Source of the DNA: an uncultured Victivallis sp.
Lineage (GTDB): Bacteria; Verrucomicrobiota; Lentisphaeria; Victivallales; Victivallaceae
Assembly (NCBI RefSeq): GCF_944391105.1
Contig: NZ_CALXSK010000036.1
Location: forward strand, 1-41,486
Direction of reading: 5' to 3'
Length of the DNA: 41,486 nt
The position numbers and the translations under genes are program-made. A model generated the notes under the pieces. That model saw only the letters and a program-made list of their open reading frames with translations. It was not told where the DNA came from and ran no database searches. Positions 25,486 through 33,820 of the stretch are shown here, in pieces. Every line of letters starts with the position of its first letter. Positions within the stretch are counted from its first letter, which is position 1.

Positions 25486-26559
25486 ATGCACAAAAGAGCG
25501 AATGTTACATTGAAAACGGTCGCCGCGACGGCAGGTTGCTCCATCGCGGTTGCCTCCACCGTTCTGAATGGATCGCGTGGCAATACGAAGGTGAGCGACC
25601 CGATGCGGCGGAAAATCCTCGGGCTGGCCGCCGAACTCGGGTATCATCCGAATTCCGCCAGCCAGATGCTGAAAACGCGTCGCTCCACAACGCTCGGAAT
25701 CTACGTGCAGCCCAAAAGCTGGCGGAGTTTGAGCAATGACTACGAGATGGCGATCTTCCGCGGTGTCGAGCAGGCGGCGCGCGACCGGAACTACAATCTG
25801 CTCGTGCTGAATATCAGCAGTCGGAATCTGCCGGATATCTGCGCGGAGAAAATCGCCGAGTCGCGCATCGACGGCGTCATCCTGATTCATTCCGATTCGA
25901 ATGCGGAGTGGGTCGACCGGCTGCTCCGCGTGAGTTCAAACGTCGTCGCGATCGATCAGCCGGCCGAACAGTTCGGACTGAGCCGGGTCGTCTTCGACAA
26001 CCGGGCTGCCGTGGAACTTGCTGTCAAAACGCTTTTGGAGCTCGGCCATCGCCGGATCGGTTTTATCGCCGACTGCACGACCCATGGAGTCGACTCCCGC
26101 CTCCGTGAAGACGCATTTCTCGACTGTGTCCGGCAAGGTATCGTGGATGCCGATCCTGCATTGCTTTTCAACCGCACCCGGTGCAAGCCGCTTCCGAATA
26201 TCGAAGAGCGCTATTGCGAGCTCGAAGGCGAAAGAGGATTCCGTTATCTCATGTCGCTTCCGGAGCCGCCGACTGCGATCATCACCTACAATTCGCTGGT
26301 CGGCGTATCGGTACTGCGCGAGGCGCGCCGGGCCGGAATAGAGGTTCCGCGCGATCTGAGCGTCATTGGAATTGACTACTGCGAATTTACGAACTTCATC
26401 GATCCGACGCTTTCCGTGATCGATCACGTCCTCACGGAGATGGGACGGGCGGGAACCGAGATGCTCATCGATCTGATCGAGCAAAAAATCTCCGCTCCCG
26501 CGCTGCGCAGCTTTTCTCCGCTTTACCGCCCCGGCAACTCCGTCGCTCCGCCCCGGTAA
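25486..26559 (+). CDS. LacI-family transcriptional regulator
   Basis: The protein has 357 aa. The N-terminal LacI helix-turn-helix is clear (residues 7-55: VTLKTVAATAGCSIAVASTVLNG, then hinge GYHPNSASQMLKTRRS). Residues 63-345 are a sugar-binding domain of the periplasmic-binding-protein type I fold, with GVILIHS, GHRRIGFIAD and PRDLSVIGIDY as expected. The first recognition residues differ from the common SxxTVSRVLN form, reading SIAVASTVLN. GGCGGG is only a fair ribosome binding site before the ATG. Position just after the clan GH-A glycosidase suggests it controls that gene and its pseudopilin. Confidence 0.93.
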   Translation: MHKRANVTLKTVAATAGCSIAVASTVLNGSRGNTKVSDPMRRKILGLAAELGYHPNSASQMLKTRRSTTLGIYVQPKSWRSLSNDYEMAIFRGVEQAARDRNYNLLVLNISSRNLPDICAEKIAESRIDGVILIHSDSNAEWVDRLLRVSSNVVAIDQPAEQFGLSRVVFDNRAAVELAVKTLLELGHRRIGFIADCTTHGVDSRLREDAFLDCVRQGIVDADPALLFNRTRCKPLPNIEERYCELEGERGFRYLMSLPEPPTAIITYNSLVGVSVLREARRAGIEVPRDLSVIGIDYCEFTNFIDPTLSVIDHVLTEMGRAGTEMLIDLIEQKISAPALRSFSPLYRPGNSVAPPR

Positions 26560-26579
26560 ATCCGGAGAGAGCCGGCCGG

Positions 26580-26597
26580 CCGGGCCGGGCGGCCCGG
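26580..26597 (+). terminator. GC hairpin between convergent genes
   Basis: CCGGGCC (26580-26586) and GGCCCGG (26591-26597) form a perfect 7-bp all-GC stem with a GGGC loop, followed by ATGTTT. It lies between the LacI gene and the convergent ABC-F gene and could end transcription from the left. The T run is poor. Confidence 0.4.
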
Positions 26598-26619
26598 ATG
26601 TTTCGGCCGTCGAAACCGT

Positions 26620-28593
26620 TCAATTCAGCTCGCGGTGAATCCGTTCGTTCTCCTGCCGGATCTCCTCAAGTTCGGAGGCCGCCTTCTCCCATTCGTTCAT
26701 GGTCGACTCCATCGTCTTTTGAAGCTGGGAAAGTTCACGGTTGAGCGTCGCAAAGTCGAGCTTGCCGTCGGAGGAGAGTTCCTTGTAGAGTTCCGCCTGA
26801 CGCTTTTCGAGCTTTTCGAGTTTTTTCTCCAGCGCCGCGACCTTCTGTTCGGCCTCCTTCTTTCTGGCGGCGATCGCATTGCGCGCCTGGGCGCGGGCGC
26901 GGCGGCGGTTGCGGGCGAGATCCGGAGAGGATACGTTCGTCTCCTGTTCCGGTGTCGTCGTCACGCCGGCGGCACGCAGTTCGGCGGACTTTTCAAGGTA
27001 ATAATCGTAGTTCCCGAAATATTTTCGGATTCCGGGCGGCTCCATCGCGATGATTCCGGTCGCGACGTTCCGCACGAATTCGATGTCGTGACTGACAACG
27101 CAGACCGTCCCGGAATAATTTTTCAGCGCCTCCTGCAGCAGTTCGCGCGCGGCCACGTCGAGGTGGGTCGTCGGCTCGTCGAGCACGAGGAAATTCGGCG
27201 GATTCACGAAGATCCGCGCAAACAGCAGCCGGATTTTCTCGCCGCCGGAGAGCACCCGGCACTGCTTCGAAGCCGCGTCGCCCGAGAAGCCGAACGAACC
27301 GAGCACATTCATGAGGCCGGACGTCGACGCTCCCGCCGGGAGATTGCCGCGCACAACATCATAGACGGTCTGCTCCGGGATGAGCAGATCCGCGAACTCC
27401 TGTGCCTGATAGCCGATCACCGAGTGATGTCCGAGGACAACCCGCCCCGAGGTCGGTTTGAGCATTCCGACCAGCAGTTTCAGGAACGTGGTTTTGCCCA
27501 TGCCGTTGTAACCGATGAATGCGAGCTTGTCACCCGCATCGATCGAGAGATTCACATCCTTTAGAATCAGCTTGTCCGGCGTGTAGCCGAACGAGAGATT
27601 CTCTATGCGGGCGGCCTCGGTTCCCCCCGGCGGCGGTGCCGGGAAGCGGATCGCTCCGTGGTAACTCAAATCATCGGGCAGTTCGATCTCCTCCATCTTG
27701 TCGAGCGCTTTCTGCCAGCTCTTCGCCTGTGCGGCCTTCGAACTTTTGGCGCGGAAGCGGTCGATCACCCGCTCCAGGTGCTCTTTCTTGCGGTCGGAGT
27801 TGCGTTTGGCGGCCTCCAGATTGCGGCGTCGTTCCTCGCGTTCGCGCCGATAGTAGTCGTAGTCGCCGGGGTAACGGGTCACCTGTCCGGCGTTGACCTC
27901 CAGCGTGAGGTTCGTAAGTTTGCGCAGCAAAAAGCGGTCGTGCGAAATCAACAGCAGCGTTCCGGGGAACGACTTCAGGAATTTGCACAGCCACTCGACG
28001 GCCGGAATGTCAAGGTAGTTCGACGGCTCGTCGAGCAGCAAGATGTCCGGCCGGGAGATCAATACACGCGCAAGTGCGGCCCGCATCCGCCATCCGCCTG
28101 AGAACGACGAGAGCGGCTGCGTGAACTTCTCCTCTGGAAATCCGAGATTGCTGAGCGCCTGTTCCGCCTCCACATTGAGCCGGTAAGCTCCGAGGTGTTC
28201 GATCGTCGACTGCAGCCGGCCGTGGCGGGAGAGCATTTTCTGAAGTTCATCATCGTCATCCGTGCCCTGGTGGAGCAGTTCTTCCAGGTGGTGAAGTTCT
28301 TTCTGCATATCGCGCAGTTCAGGAATCGCATCGGCCGTGAATTCAAGCAGCGGGCGCGTGACCTCGTCGTCCGGCAGATGCTGCTTGAGAATGCCCAGAC
28401 GCATATCCTTCGGAATGCTGACCGAACCGCGGTCCGGCGCGACATCGCCGGTGATGATGTCGAAAATCGTACTTTTTCCGGCACCGTTCGGGCCGACCAC
28501 ACCGACCCGGTCTCCGGAATTGACCCGGAAAGAGGCGGAGTCGAGAATCACCTCGCCCGCATAGGTTTTTGTCACATCTTTGAAATCAATCAC
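26620..28593 (-). CDS. ABC-F family ATPase (Uup/YheS-like)
   Basis: This is a 657-aa soluble protein with two ABC domains and no membrane part. Walker A motifs are GPNGAGKS (34-41) and GYNGMGKT in the second half. Signatures are FSGGWRM and LSGGEKI, and Walker B sequences LLLDEPSNYLD and LVLDEPTTHLD. The linker between the domains is the helical arm that in relatives reaches the ribosomal P/E site. A coiled-coil tail (about 570-657) matches YheS/Uup-like members. Relatives act in translation rescue or antibiotic protection. The start is GTG at 28593 with a weak ribosome binding site, 16 bp after the kinase stop, so it is probably carried on the kinase operon mRNA. Confidence 0.93.
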   Translation of the reverse strand: MIDFKDVTKTYAGEVILDSASFRVNSGDRVGVVGPNGAGKSTIFDIITGDVAPDRGSVSIPKDMRLGILKQHLPDDEVTRPLLEFTADAIPELRDMQKELHHLEELLHQGTDDDDELQKMLSRHGRLQSTIEHLGAYRLNVEAEQALSNLGFPEEKFTQPLSSFSGGWRMRAALARVLISRPDILLLDEPSNYLDIPAVEWLCKFLKSFPGTLLLISHDRFLLRKLTNLTLEVNAGQVTRYPGDYDYYRREREERRRNLEAAKRNSDRKKEHLERVIDRFRAKSSKAAQAKSWQKALDKMEEIELPDDLSYHGAIRFPAPPPGGTEAARIENLSFGYTPDKLILKDVNLSIDAGDKLAFIGYNGMGKTTFLKLLVGMLKPTSGRVVLGHHSVIGYQAQEFADLLIPEQTVYDVVRGNLPAGASTSGLMNVLGSFGFSGDAASKQCRVLSGGEKIRLLFARIFVNPPNFLVLDEPTTHLDVAARELLQEALKNYSGTVCVVSHDIEFVRNVATGIIAMEPPGIRKYFGNYDYYLEKSAELRAAGVTTTPEQETNVSSPDLARNRRRARAQARNAIAARKKEAEQKVAALEKKLEKLEKRQAELYKELSSDGKLDFATLNRELSQLQKTMESTMNEWEKAASELEEIRQENERIHRELN

Positions 28594-28609
28594 AATAGCA
28601 CCAGTTTCT

Positions 28610-31261
28610 TTACTTCAAATCCGGAGAAGCCGGAATTCCTCCCGAGGACTCCGGGAGTGGAGGAAGCTCCAGCACATAGCGGAAGCCGAGATCCCCCGCA
28701 CCGCCGTTGACATAATAGACATTGGTACAGTTCGCCTGTTCCGCTTCAGTTGCGTAAGAACCGCCGATCACCATGTAGAGACGTCCGTTTTCATCCGGAG
28801 AGCGGATGAATTCCCGTACATTCCCGGTCAAATCGAGCACTCCGTAAACGGACACATCCGCGGGAAACTGGCCGGGAGGAGCTCCGACCGGAAAGTTCCC
28901 CTGTCGCGGATTGTCGTGAAGCAGCGCTTTCCCCGGTTCGTAGACGTTGCCCCATACGTAGGTTCTGCCGTCGACGCCGCGCGCGGCCTTTTCCCATTCG
29001 AGTCTGCTCGGCAGCCGGCAGGGGAGGTCGAGTTGTTTCCCAAGCCAGGCGCAATACGCTTCCGCCGCTTCGCCGGAAATTCCGACCACCGGAAGATCGG
29101 GGGTGAACGGAGGAGCAAGTTCCCCGTCTTCGTTCCAGATCGGACGACGCTCTTCCGAGGCCGGATCGAATGCGAACCACCCGAGATACCGCCGTTTTTC
29201 CGCCGGCGACTTCAACTCCTTCCAGAATTTGAGATATTCGGCAAACGTGACCTCCGTTGCGCCGATCAGAAAGGACGGAAGATAACTTTTTCCCACCCCG
29301 AATCGGCCGGAACTGCTGCCGTGGAAAAACTCCCCTCCGGCAATGTAACGGACATTTGACGGAAAAGTGTCGGGTATGGCAAGCTCAACGGAAGAGCTGC
29401 CCGCCACCGGAATTGTGACGGGAGCCGTCACTTTCACGCCGGACGGCAGAGAAATGTCGAGAAGATAATTCCCCGCGGGCAGTTCGAAGGAGTGGGATAC
29501 GTCGCCGATCGGCAGATTGGCCGCCGGTGATCCCGGAGTTCCCCCGTCGATCGACGAGCCGAACCAGACGATCTTGCCGGAGGTGTCCCGGATCGTCATG
29601 CGGCGTCCGGGGTGTTCCGTTCCGCGGATCAGCAGGGTTCCGATCCGGTTGTCGATCTTGTTCACCAGCGCGGCGAGTTCCGCGTCCTGCTCCATCGCAC
29701 GATCGAAAATGCCGCGCCAGCGCGCCCGAACCTGGCGCAGAAAACGCTGGAGCGTGCTGTAATTTTCGATGCGCAGGTAGAAAATCAGACTCGACTTGAA
29801 AATATCCCGGCACATCCGGTTCACGGCCGCCTCCCGCAAACCCAGTTCCGTCGCGCGGCTGATGAACTCCAGCGCGGAATTGTAACCGTTTTCCTGTTCG
29901 GAGATCAGTCGGAACAGCTCGTTTTCCAGGTCGCGCTCCCGTCCGTCGCTCATGGTCGCTTCCGAACGCTCCTTGAGCAGGTTGAATGTGCGCAGCGCGA
30001 GGGCATTGTAGTTCTTCGCCTGCGTATAGTTGTACTCCGCAAGGTTGATGAATGAACTGCTCTGCGACAAATTGGAAAAATGTGTGAACCCGAAGTACCC
30101 CGCCCAGGTCAACGCCGCGGCCATCAGCGTGGAGGGAATCAGCGGGTGACGGCGAATCAGCTTGGTCAGGCGGTAGAGCGGAGTCGGCGAATACACTTCG
30201 ACCGGATACCCATCCAGATAGTTGCGGATGTCGCGCAGAAGATCGGAAACTTTCGCATAGCGCTTGTGATAGTCGCGAGCCATCGCTTTCCTGCAGATCG
30301 CTTCGAGTTCAAGCGGAACCAGAGCTGCCCGGGGAGCTGCCTTGCGCGGCGGAACAATGCGTCCCGCCACCGCTCTGCGCATGACCTCTTCCGACGGAAG
30401 CGTCGTGTCGATCGGGGCGGTTTTCCAGGTCAGCATCGTGTAGAGAATCGCTCCGAGTCCGTAGACATCCGCCGCTTCCGTCGGTTCAGTCACTTCTCCG
30501 GTGAGTTGTTCCGGAGGCATGAAGGCGGGGGTCCCCCCGAGGACAACCTTGCTTTCGCTCGGCGGATCGGGAGGCGCGCTGTCGAGTTCGCATTCCAGGT
30601 CGAGATCCATTTTGCTGCCGGCCCCCCCCTGATCGAGATCCGCCCGGTAACGTGCCATGCCCCAGTCCATGACGAGTACCTCGCCGTAATCTCCGACCAT
30701 CAGATTGCCGGGCTTGAGGTCGCAGTGCAGAATTCCGTGACTGTGCGCGAATGCCACGCCGTTGCAGGCGCCGATGAAGATTTCAAGCAGCCGGTGCAGG
30801 GTATAGGTGCGGCGATATCCTTCCTTGTCCTCGTTGAGCTTGCGCAGGATCACCCGCAGCGTTTCACCCTCGACCCGTTTCATGGTGAAGTAGACGCCGA
30901 CGTCGTCAAAGACTCCGAGGCGGTGAACCGGCGGAATGTTCGGATGGTCGATCTGGGCGGTCGCGCGCGCTTCGCGGATGAACCACTCGATCCGTTCGGC
31001 CTTGTTGCGATACTGCGGGCGCAGGATCTTGAGGGCGACTTCGCGGTTCAGGCCGGGTTCGTGGGCGGAAAACACCGCCCCGACACCGCCGATTCCGATG
31101 GCTGAGAGTCCTTCGTAATCCTCGATCCGGTCGCCGGTGGGGAGTCCCAGGGCACGGCGGAGCTCTTCCGGCGAAAGCATCGTTTCGCTGGCCATGCCGT
31201 AGATCAGGGTTTTCTGGTCGTCATCCCGTTCCGGAGTCGGATGTTTTTCGTCGTCGTTCAC
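28610..31261 (-). CDS. Membrane Ser/Thr kinase fused to PEGA-like and FGE/SUMF1 domains
   Basis: The protein has 883 aa. The kinase domain (50-355) has the Gly loop IGIGGVGAV (55-63), VALK with Lys78, catalytic loop HCDLKPGN (179-186) and DWG (199-201). HCD instead of HRD makes it a non-RD kinase; DWG is common in PVC-group kinases. The activation segment carries an acidic insert (208-238). One membrane helix lies at 374-395, then a helical region (400-545), a PEGA-like beta domain (550-630) and an FGE-sulfatase/SUMF1 fold (640-870) ending in DLGFRY. The first Cys expected in the FGE copper site is absent (GGSYATE), so that domain is probably a binding module. The start is GTG with AGGA close by. 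It follows the MotB-like gene by 24 bp. Confidence 0.88.
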   Translation of the reverse strand: MNDDEKHPTPERDDDQKTLIYGMASETMLSPEELRRALGLPTGDRIEDYEGLSAIGIGGVGAVFSAHEPGLNREVALKILRPQYRNKAERIEWFIREARATAQIDHPNIPPVHRLGVFDDVGVYFTMKRVEGETLRVILRKLNEDKEGYRRTYTLHRLLEIFIGACNGVAFAHSHGILHCDLKPGNLMVGDYGEVLVMDWGMARYRADLDQGGAGSKMDLDLECELDSAPPDPPSESKVVLGGTPAFMPPEQLTGEVTEPTEAADVYGLGAILYTMLTWKTAPIDTTLPSEEVMRRAVAGRIVPPRKAAPRAALVPLELEAICRKAMARDYHKRYAKVSDLLRDIRNYLDGYPVEVYSPTPLYRLTKLIRRHPLIPSTLMAAALTWAGYFGFTHFSNLSQSSSFINLAEYNYTQAKNYNALALRTFNLLKERSEATMSDGRERDLENELFRLISEQENGYNSALEFISRATELGLREAAVNRMCRDIFKSSLIFYLRIENYSTLQRFLRQVRARWRGIFDRAMEQDAELAALVNKIDNRIGTLLIRGTEHPGRRMTIRDTSGKIVWFGSSIDGGTPGSPAANLPIGDVSHSFELPAGNYLLDISLPSGVKVTAPVTIPVAGSSSVELAIPDTFPSNVRYIAGGEFFHGSSSGRFGVGKSYLPSFLIGATEVTFAEYLKFWKELKSPAEKRRYLGWFAFDPASEERRPIWNEDGELAPPFTPDLPVVGISGEAAEAYCAWLGKQLDLPCRLPSRLEWEKAARGVDGRTYVWGNVYEPGKALLHDNPRQGNFPVGAPPGQFPADVSVYGVLDLTGNVREFIRSPDENGRLYMVIGGSYATEAEQANCTNVYYVNGGAGDLGFRYVLELPPLPESSGGIPASPDLK

Positions 31262-31285
31262 GTTCCTGTTTCCCGCCGTTACCGG

Positions 31286-33079
31286 TTATTGCTCATATCC
31301 GGCGCGGGTTTCGCGTACACCTTTCGAGAAATTCTCAAAATACTCCGCGTCAGGCGCCTTGTCCAGCCGGATCGTTTTTGCGCCGTCCCATTTGAAATGT
31401 TCCGGAAATACGAAGCACTTCGCCTCCTGTCTCCGCCCCATGTCGAAATCCTCGATTGCTGTTACGATTCCGACGAAGTCGCCCTGTTTTGTGATGATGA
31501 AGTCGCCGGGTTCCGCCTTCAATTCTCCTGCGGGACTGCGTCCCGAGTTGCGAATGTAGAGCTGAGACCCTCCCTTGCTGAGATCGAGCGAGCAGCGCCC
31601 GTTCAGCGAAGCCGACTCCTTGCCGAACGACCGCGCCTTGAAGAGGAAAAGATCCTCCAGCCCGCGTTGTTTCAGTGCGTCGATGGTCAGAGCCGCGAGC
31701 GGTTTGCGCCCGCGGACCGTGAACTCGATCGCCGCGATGCGCGGCTCTCCGGGCAGAAGCAGCAGCGGGCCGCGCAGAAGCGTTCCCGGCTGTTCCTGCG
31801 GCGCCGTGGAGATGTTGACCCGGTATTCGAGTTGATCGATCCGCTCGAAATTCAGCGCGTATTTTTCGTCGCCGAAAAGCTGCTTGTGGAATCCGGGCAT
31901 AACCGTTTTTCCCGCGATCTGAACCAGCGGCAGGAAGTAGACCCCGCCGCCCTCCTGGCTCAGCAGCAACCTTCTTTCCCGCAATGCGAGGGTGAGACGA
32001 ACGACTGCCGCGTCGTAGCGTTCCAGCACGTCGCTGCGAAGTTTCTCCTCGGCGGCGCGCAGTTCGCGCTGTGTGGCCTCAAGTTGTGCGCGGGCGGTGT
32101 CGGCCTGCCCCTGCTTTTCGGCGATCATGCGTTCGGCCTCGGCCTTTTTCGCCGCGGTGCGGGCGGTTTCTTCTCGGCTTTTGTTCAGCTCGGCTTTGGT
32201 GCGGGAGAGCTCCGTAACGGCATTTTTGAGCATGTTTTTCGCATCGGAAAGCTGGCGCTGCGCTTCACGCATTTCTGCTTCGCGCTGTTCCGCCAGCTTC
32301 CGGTTGCGTTCGGACTGGCTGCGCACGACCGCCAGGTCGTGTTCAGCCGCACTGAGCTGCCCCTTCGCAAACGAGAGATCGCTTTCGAGCGACTGGGCCT
32401 CCTCGCGGGTTCGGGAGAGGTTCGCCTGTTCGGACTGGAGAGTGGCGCGGACGCCGGCAAGTTCGTTCTGCCGGGCCGCGAGCTCCTCCCTCGCCTTCAT
32501 GAGAGCGCTGCCGGTCTGTTTGAGTTCCGCTTCCCGTTCCTCAAGGCTTTTCCGCGTGTCGGTGAGCTGCTGCTGGCTGACGGCGAAGTTCGTGTTCAAA
32601 ACAGCCAGGTCGCCGGAGACCGACTTAAGACTGTTGTGCATCCGGGCGAGTTCGCTCTCCGCTTCCCGGCGCTGGACGGTTGCGAGCGCCCGTTTGCGGA
32701 TCTCCTGTTCCAGTGCTTTCTGAAGCTGTTCCGGCGACAGGGCACCGGCATTTTCGGGATGCAGTTCGAGTTTTTGTTCGATCAGCTCGGCTTTGGCCAG
32801 GGTTTCAGCGAGTTGTTCTGCGAGTGCTTTGAGTTCTGCTTCGCGTTCTCTGGAAAAACCCTCCCGCGCCTGCGCTTCGCGCAACTTTTCGCGCATGGAT
32901 TTGAGTTCCGCGCTGCGGCGGTGCAGCTCCTCCAGGATCAGCGCGGTGGATCCGCGATCGAGGATCGCTCCCTTCCCGGGCGTCACGCCGGAATTTCCCT
33001 GCGACGCCATCCCGGCGAGCATCGTGAGCATCGCCGAGACGAGAAAGTCGCACATGACGATTAAGATCGATCGATTCAC
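31286..33079 (-). CDS. MotB-like stator protein with long coiled coil
   Basis: The protein has 597 aa. The N-terminus has one membrane helix (4-24) reading VMCDFLVSAMLTML, closely like the ADFMTAMMAFFL proton-channel helix of MotB, with the key Asp at residue 11. By analogy with MotB the rest is outside the cytoplasm. Residues 45-356 form an almost unbroken coiled coil, and 357-597 a beta-rich domain. There is no OmpA/peptidoglycan-binding domain. The final part (PGDFIITKQGDFVGIVT) recalls a trypsin-like barrel that has lost its catalytic Ser. The start overlaps the stop of the MotA/TolQ-like gene by ATGA, as for a motor pair. The kinase follows after 24 bp. Confidence 0.72.
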   Translation of the reverse strand: MNRSILIVMCDFLVSAMLTMLAGMASQGNSGVTPGKGAILDRGSTALILEELHRRSAELKSMREKLREAQAREGFSREREAELKALAEQLAETLAKAELIEQKLELHPENAGALSPEQLQKALEQEIRKRALATVQRREAESELARMHNSLKSVSGDLAVLNTNFAVSQQQLTDTRKSLEEREAELKQTGSALMKAREELAARQNELAGVRATLQSEQANLSRTREEAQSLESDLSFAKGQLSAAEHDLAVVRSQSERNRKLAEQREAEMREAQRQLSDAKNMLKNAVTELSRTKAELNKSREETARTAAKKAEAERMIAEKQGQADTARAQLEATQRELRAAEEKLRSDVLERYDAAVVRLTLALRERRLLLSQEGGGVYFLPLVQIAGKTVMPGFHKQLFGDEKYALNFERIDQLEYRVNISTAPQEQPGTLLRGPLLLLPGEPRIAAIEFTVRGRKPLAALTIDALKQRGLEDLFLFKARSFGKESASLNGRCSLDLSKGGSQLYIRNSGRSPAGELKAEPGDFIITKQGDFVGIVTAIEDFDMGRRQEAKCFVFPEHFKWDGAKTIRLDKAPDAEYFENFSKGVRETRAGYEQ

Positions 33080-33615
33080 TTCTCATCGCCTCCGCTTGAG
33101 AGCAGCTTTTTACGCAGCGGATAGAGCAGCGCAAGCCGCAGAACCAGACTCAGAATGATGCCGAACAGCGTCGACGAGTAGGCGATCACCAGGCTGCTGT
33201 GTGTGGAGAACACCATCAGCAGAAAGCCCGAGATGGTTCCGAAAAGCCCGATGTAAAGCGGCACGTCGAAGAAGATGTCCGCATTGTCAAGCTCCTTGAG
33301 GCGGATCTTCACGGCCGCGCTCCCGCGCCGGATGCCGTTCACGACAATGGCCGCAACGAGAAAGGAGAAGAGCTGCAGCAGTCCGATCGCGGTGAATACG
33401 CACATTGCAATCCGCCCGAAGGCGCGCTCCCGGGCCGCGAGGGTCTGCGGAGAGCCCGGTTCCACCCGGCCGAGCACCTGTTCCCCGGCTCCGCCCATGA
33501 AGAGATCCGGCACGAGCTTCGTATGGTCGAAGAGATAGTTCATGAGGTAGAAACATCCTGCCGCGATCACAATCAGCAGAATCGCCAGCAAAATCCGGTT
33601 CCCGGTCTTTTTCAT
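33076..33615 (-). CDS. MotA/TolQ/ExbB-like membrane protein
   Basis: The protein has 179 aa with four membrane helices (about 8-28, 68-93, 118-137, 142-166). The last two read PLYIGLFGTISGFLLMVF and IAYSSTLFGIILSLVLRLAL, which match the TM3-TM4 hairpin of TolQ/ExbB/MotA (GLxGTxxG, then a small-residue Thr helix). It is shorter than MotA (about 290 aa) or TolQ (about 230 aa), because the cytoplasmic loop between TM2 and TM3 is reduced to about 25 residues. AAGGAG lies 9-10 nt before the ATG. It overlaps the MotB-like gene by 4 bp. Likely role: pentameric channel partner of that protein (inference). Confidence 0.68.
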   Translation of the reverse strand: MKKTGNRILLAILLIVIAAGCFYLMNYLFDHTKLVPDLFMGGAGEQVLGRVEPGSPQTLAARERAFGRIAMCVFTAIGLLQLFSFLVAAIVVNGIRRGSAAVKIRLKELDNADIFFDVPLYIGLFGTISGFLLMVFSTHSSLVIAYSSTLFGIILSLVLRLALLYPLRKKLLSSGGDEK

Positions 33616-33754
33616 AACATCCAGACTCCTTGCATGAGATTTTAACGGAAAAAAACGCCTATACCATTAAGATACAATACGCCCGTTTTCCGGAATATTC
33701 AAGGTTGTTTTTCAGGAATTCGAAACAAACCGATTTGCCAAAACGGGGTTTTGC

Positions 33755-33775
33755 ATGTATCTTTACTGCATACAT
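33755..33775. promoter_or_regulatory. Inverted repeat ATGTAT-N9-ATACAT
   Basis: This is a 6-bp inverted repeat with overlapping TGCAT direct repeats, 45 bp before the LptF/LptG gene, in the 205-bp divergent region between that gene and the MotA-like gene. It may be an operator or a small leader hairpin. No clear sigma-70 promoter could be assigned on either strand here. Confidence 0.3.
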
Positions 33776-33820
33776 TCGGGAAATCGTTCTTCGTTCACAA
33801 CATTTGAACTGCGGCGCGTT

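Noticed and set aside
31241..33064. 607-aa open frame on the plus strand
   Set aside because: It is antisense to the MotB-like coiled-coil gene. Its apparent Phe/Leu/Ala repeats mirror the Glu/Lys codons of the coiled coil.
28610..33615. Zorya-type anti-phage system
   Set aside because: A MotA-like and a MotB-like gene are adjacent, but the B protein lacks the peptidoglycan-binding domain, the A protein lacks the long cytoplasmic tail, and no ZorC/ZorD/ZorE-type gene follows. The kinase-FGE partner is not part of known Zorya types.
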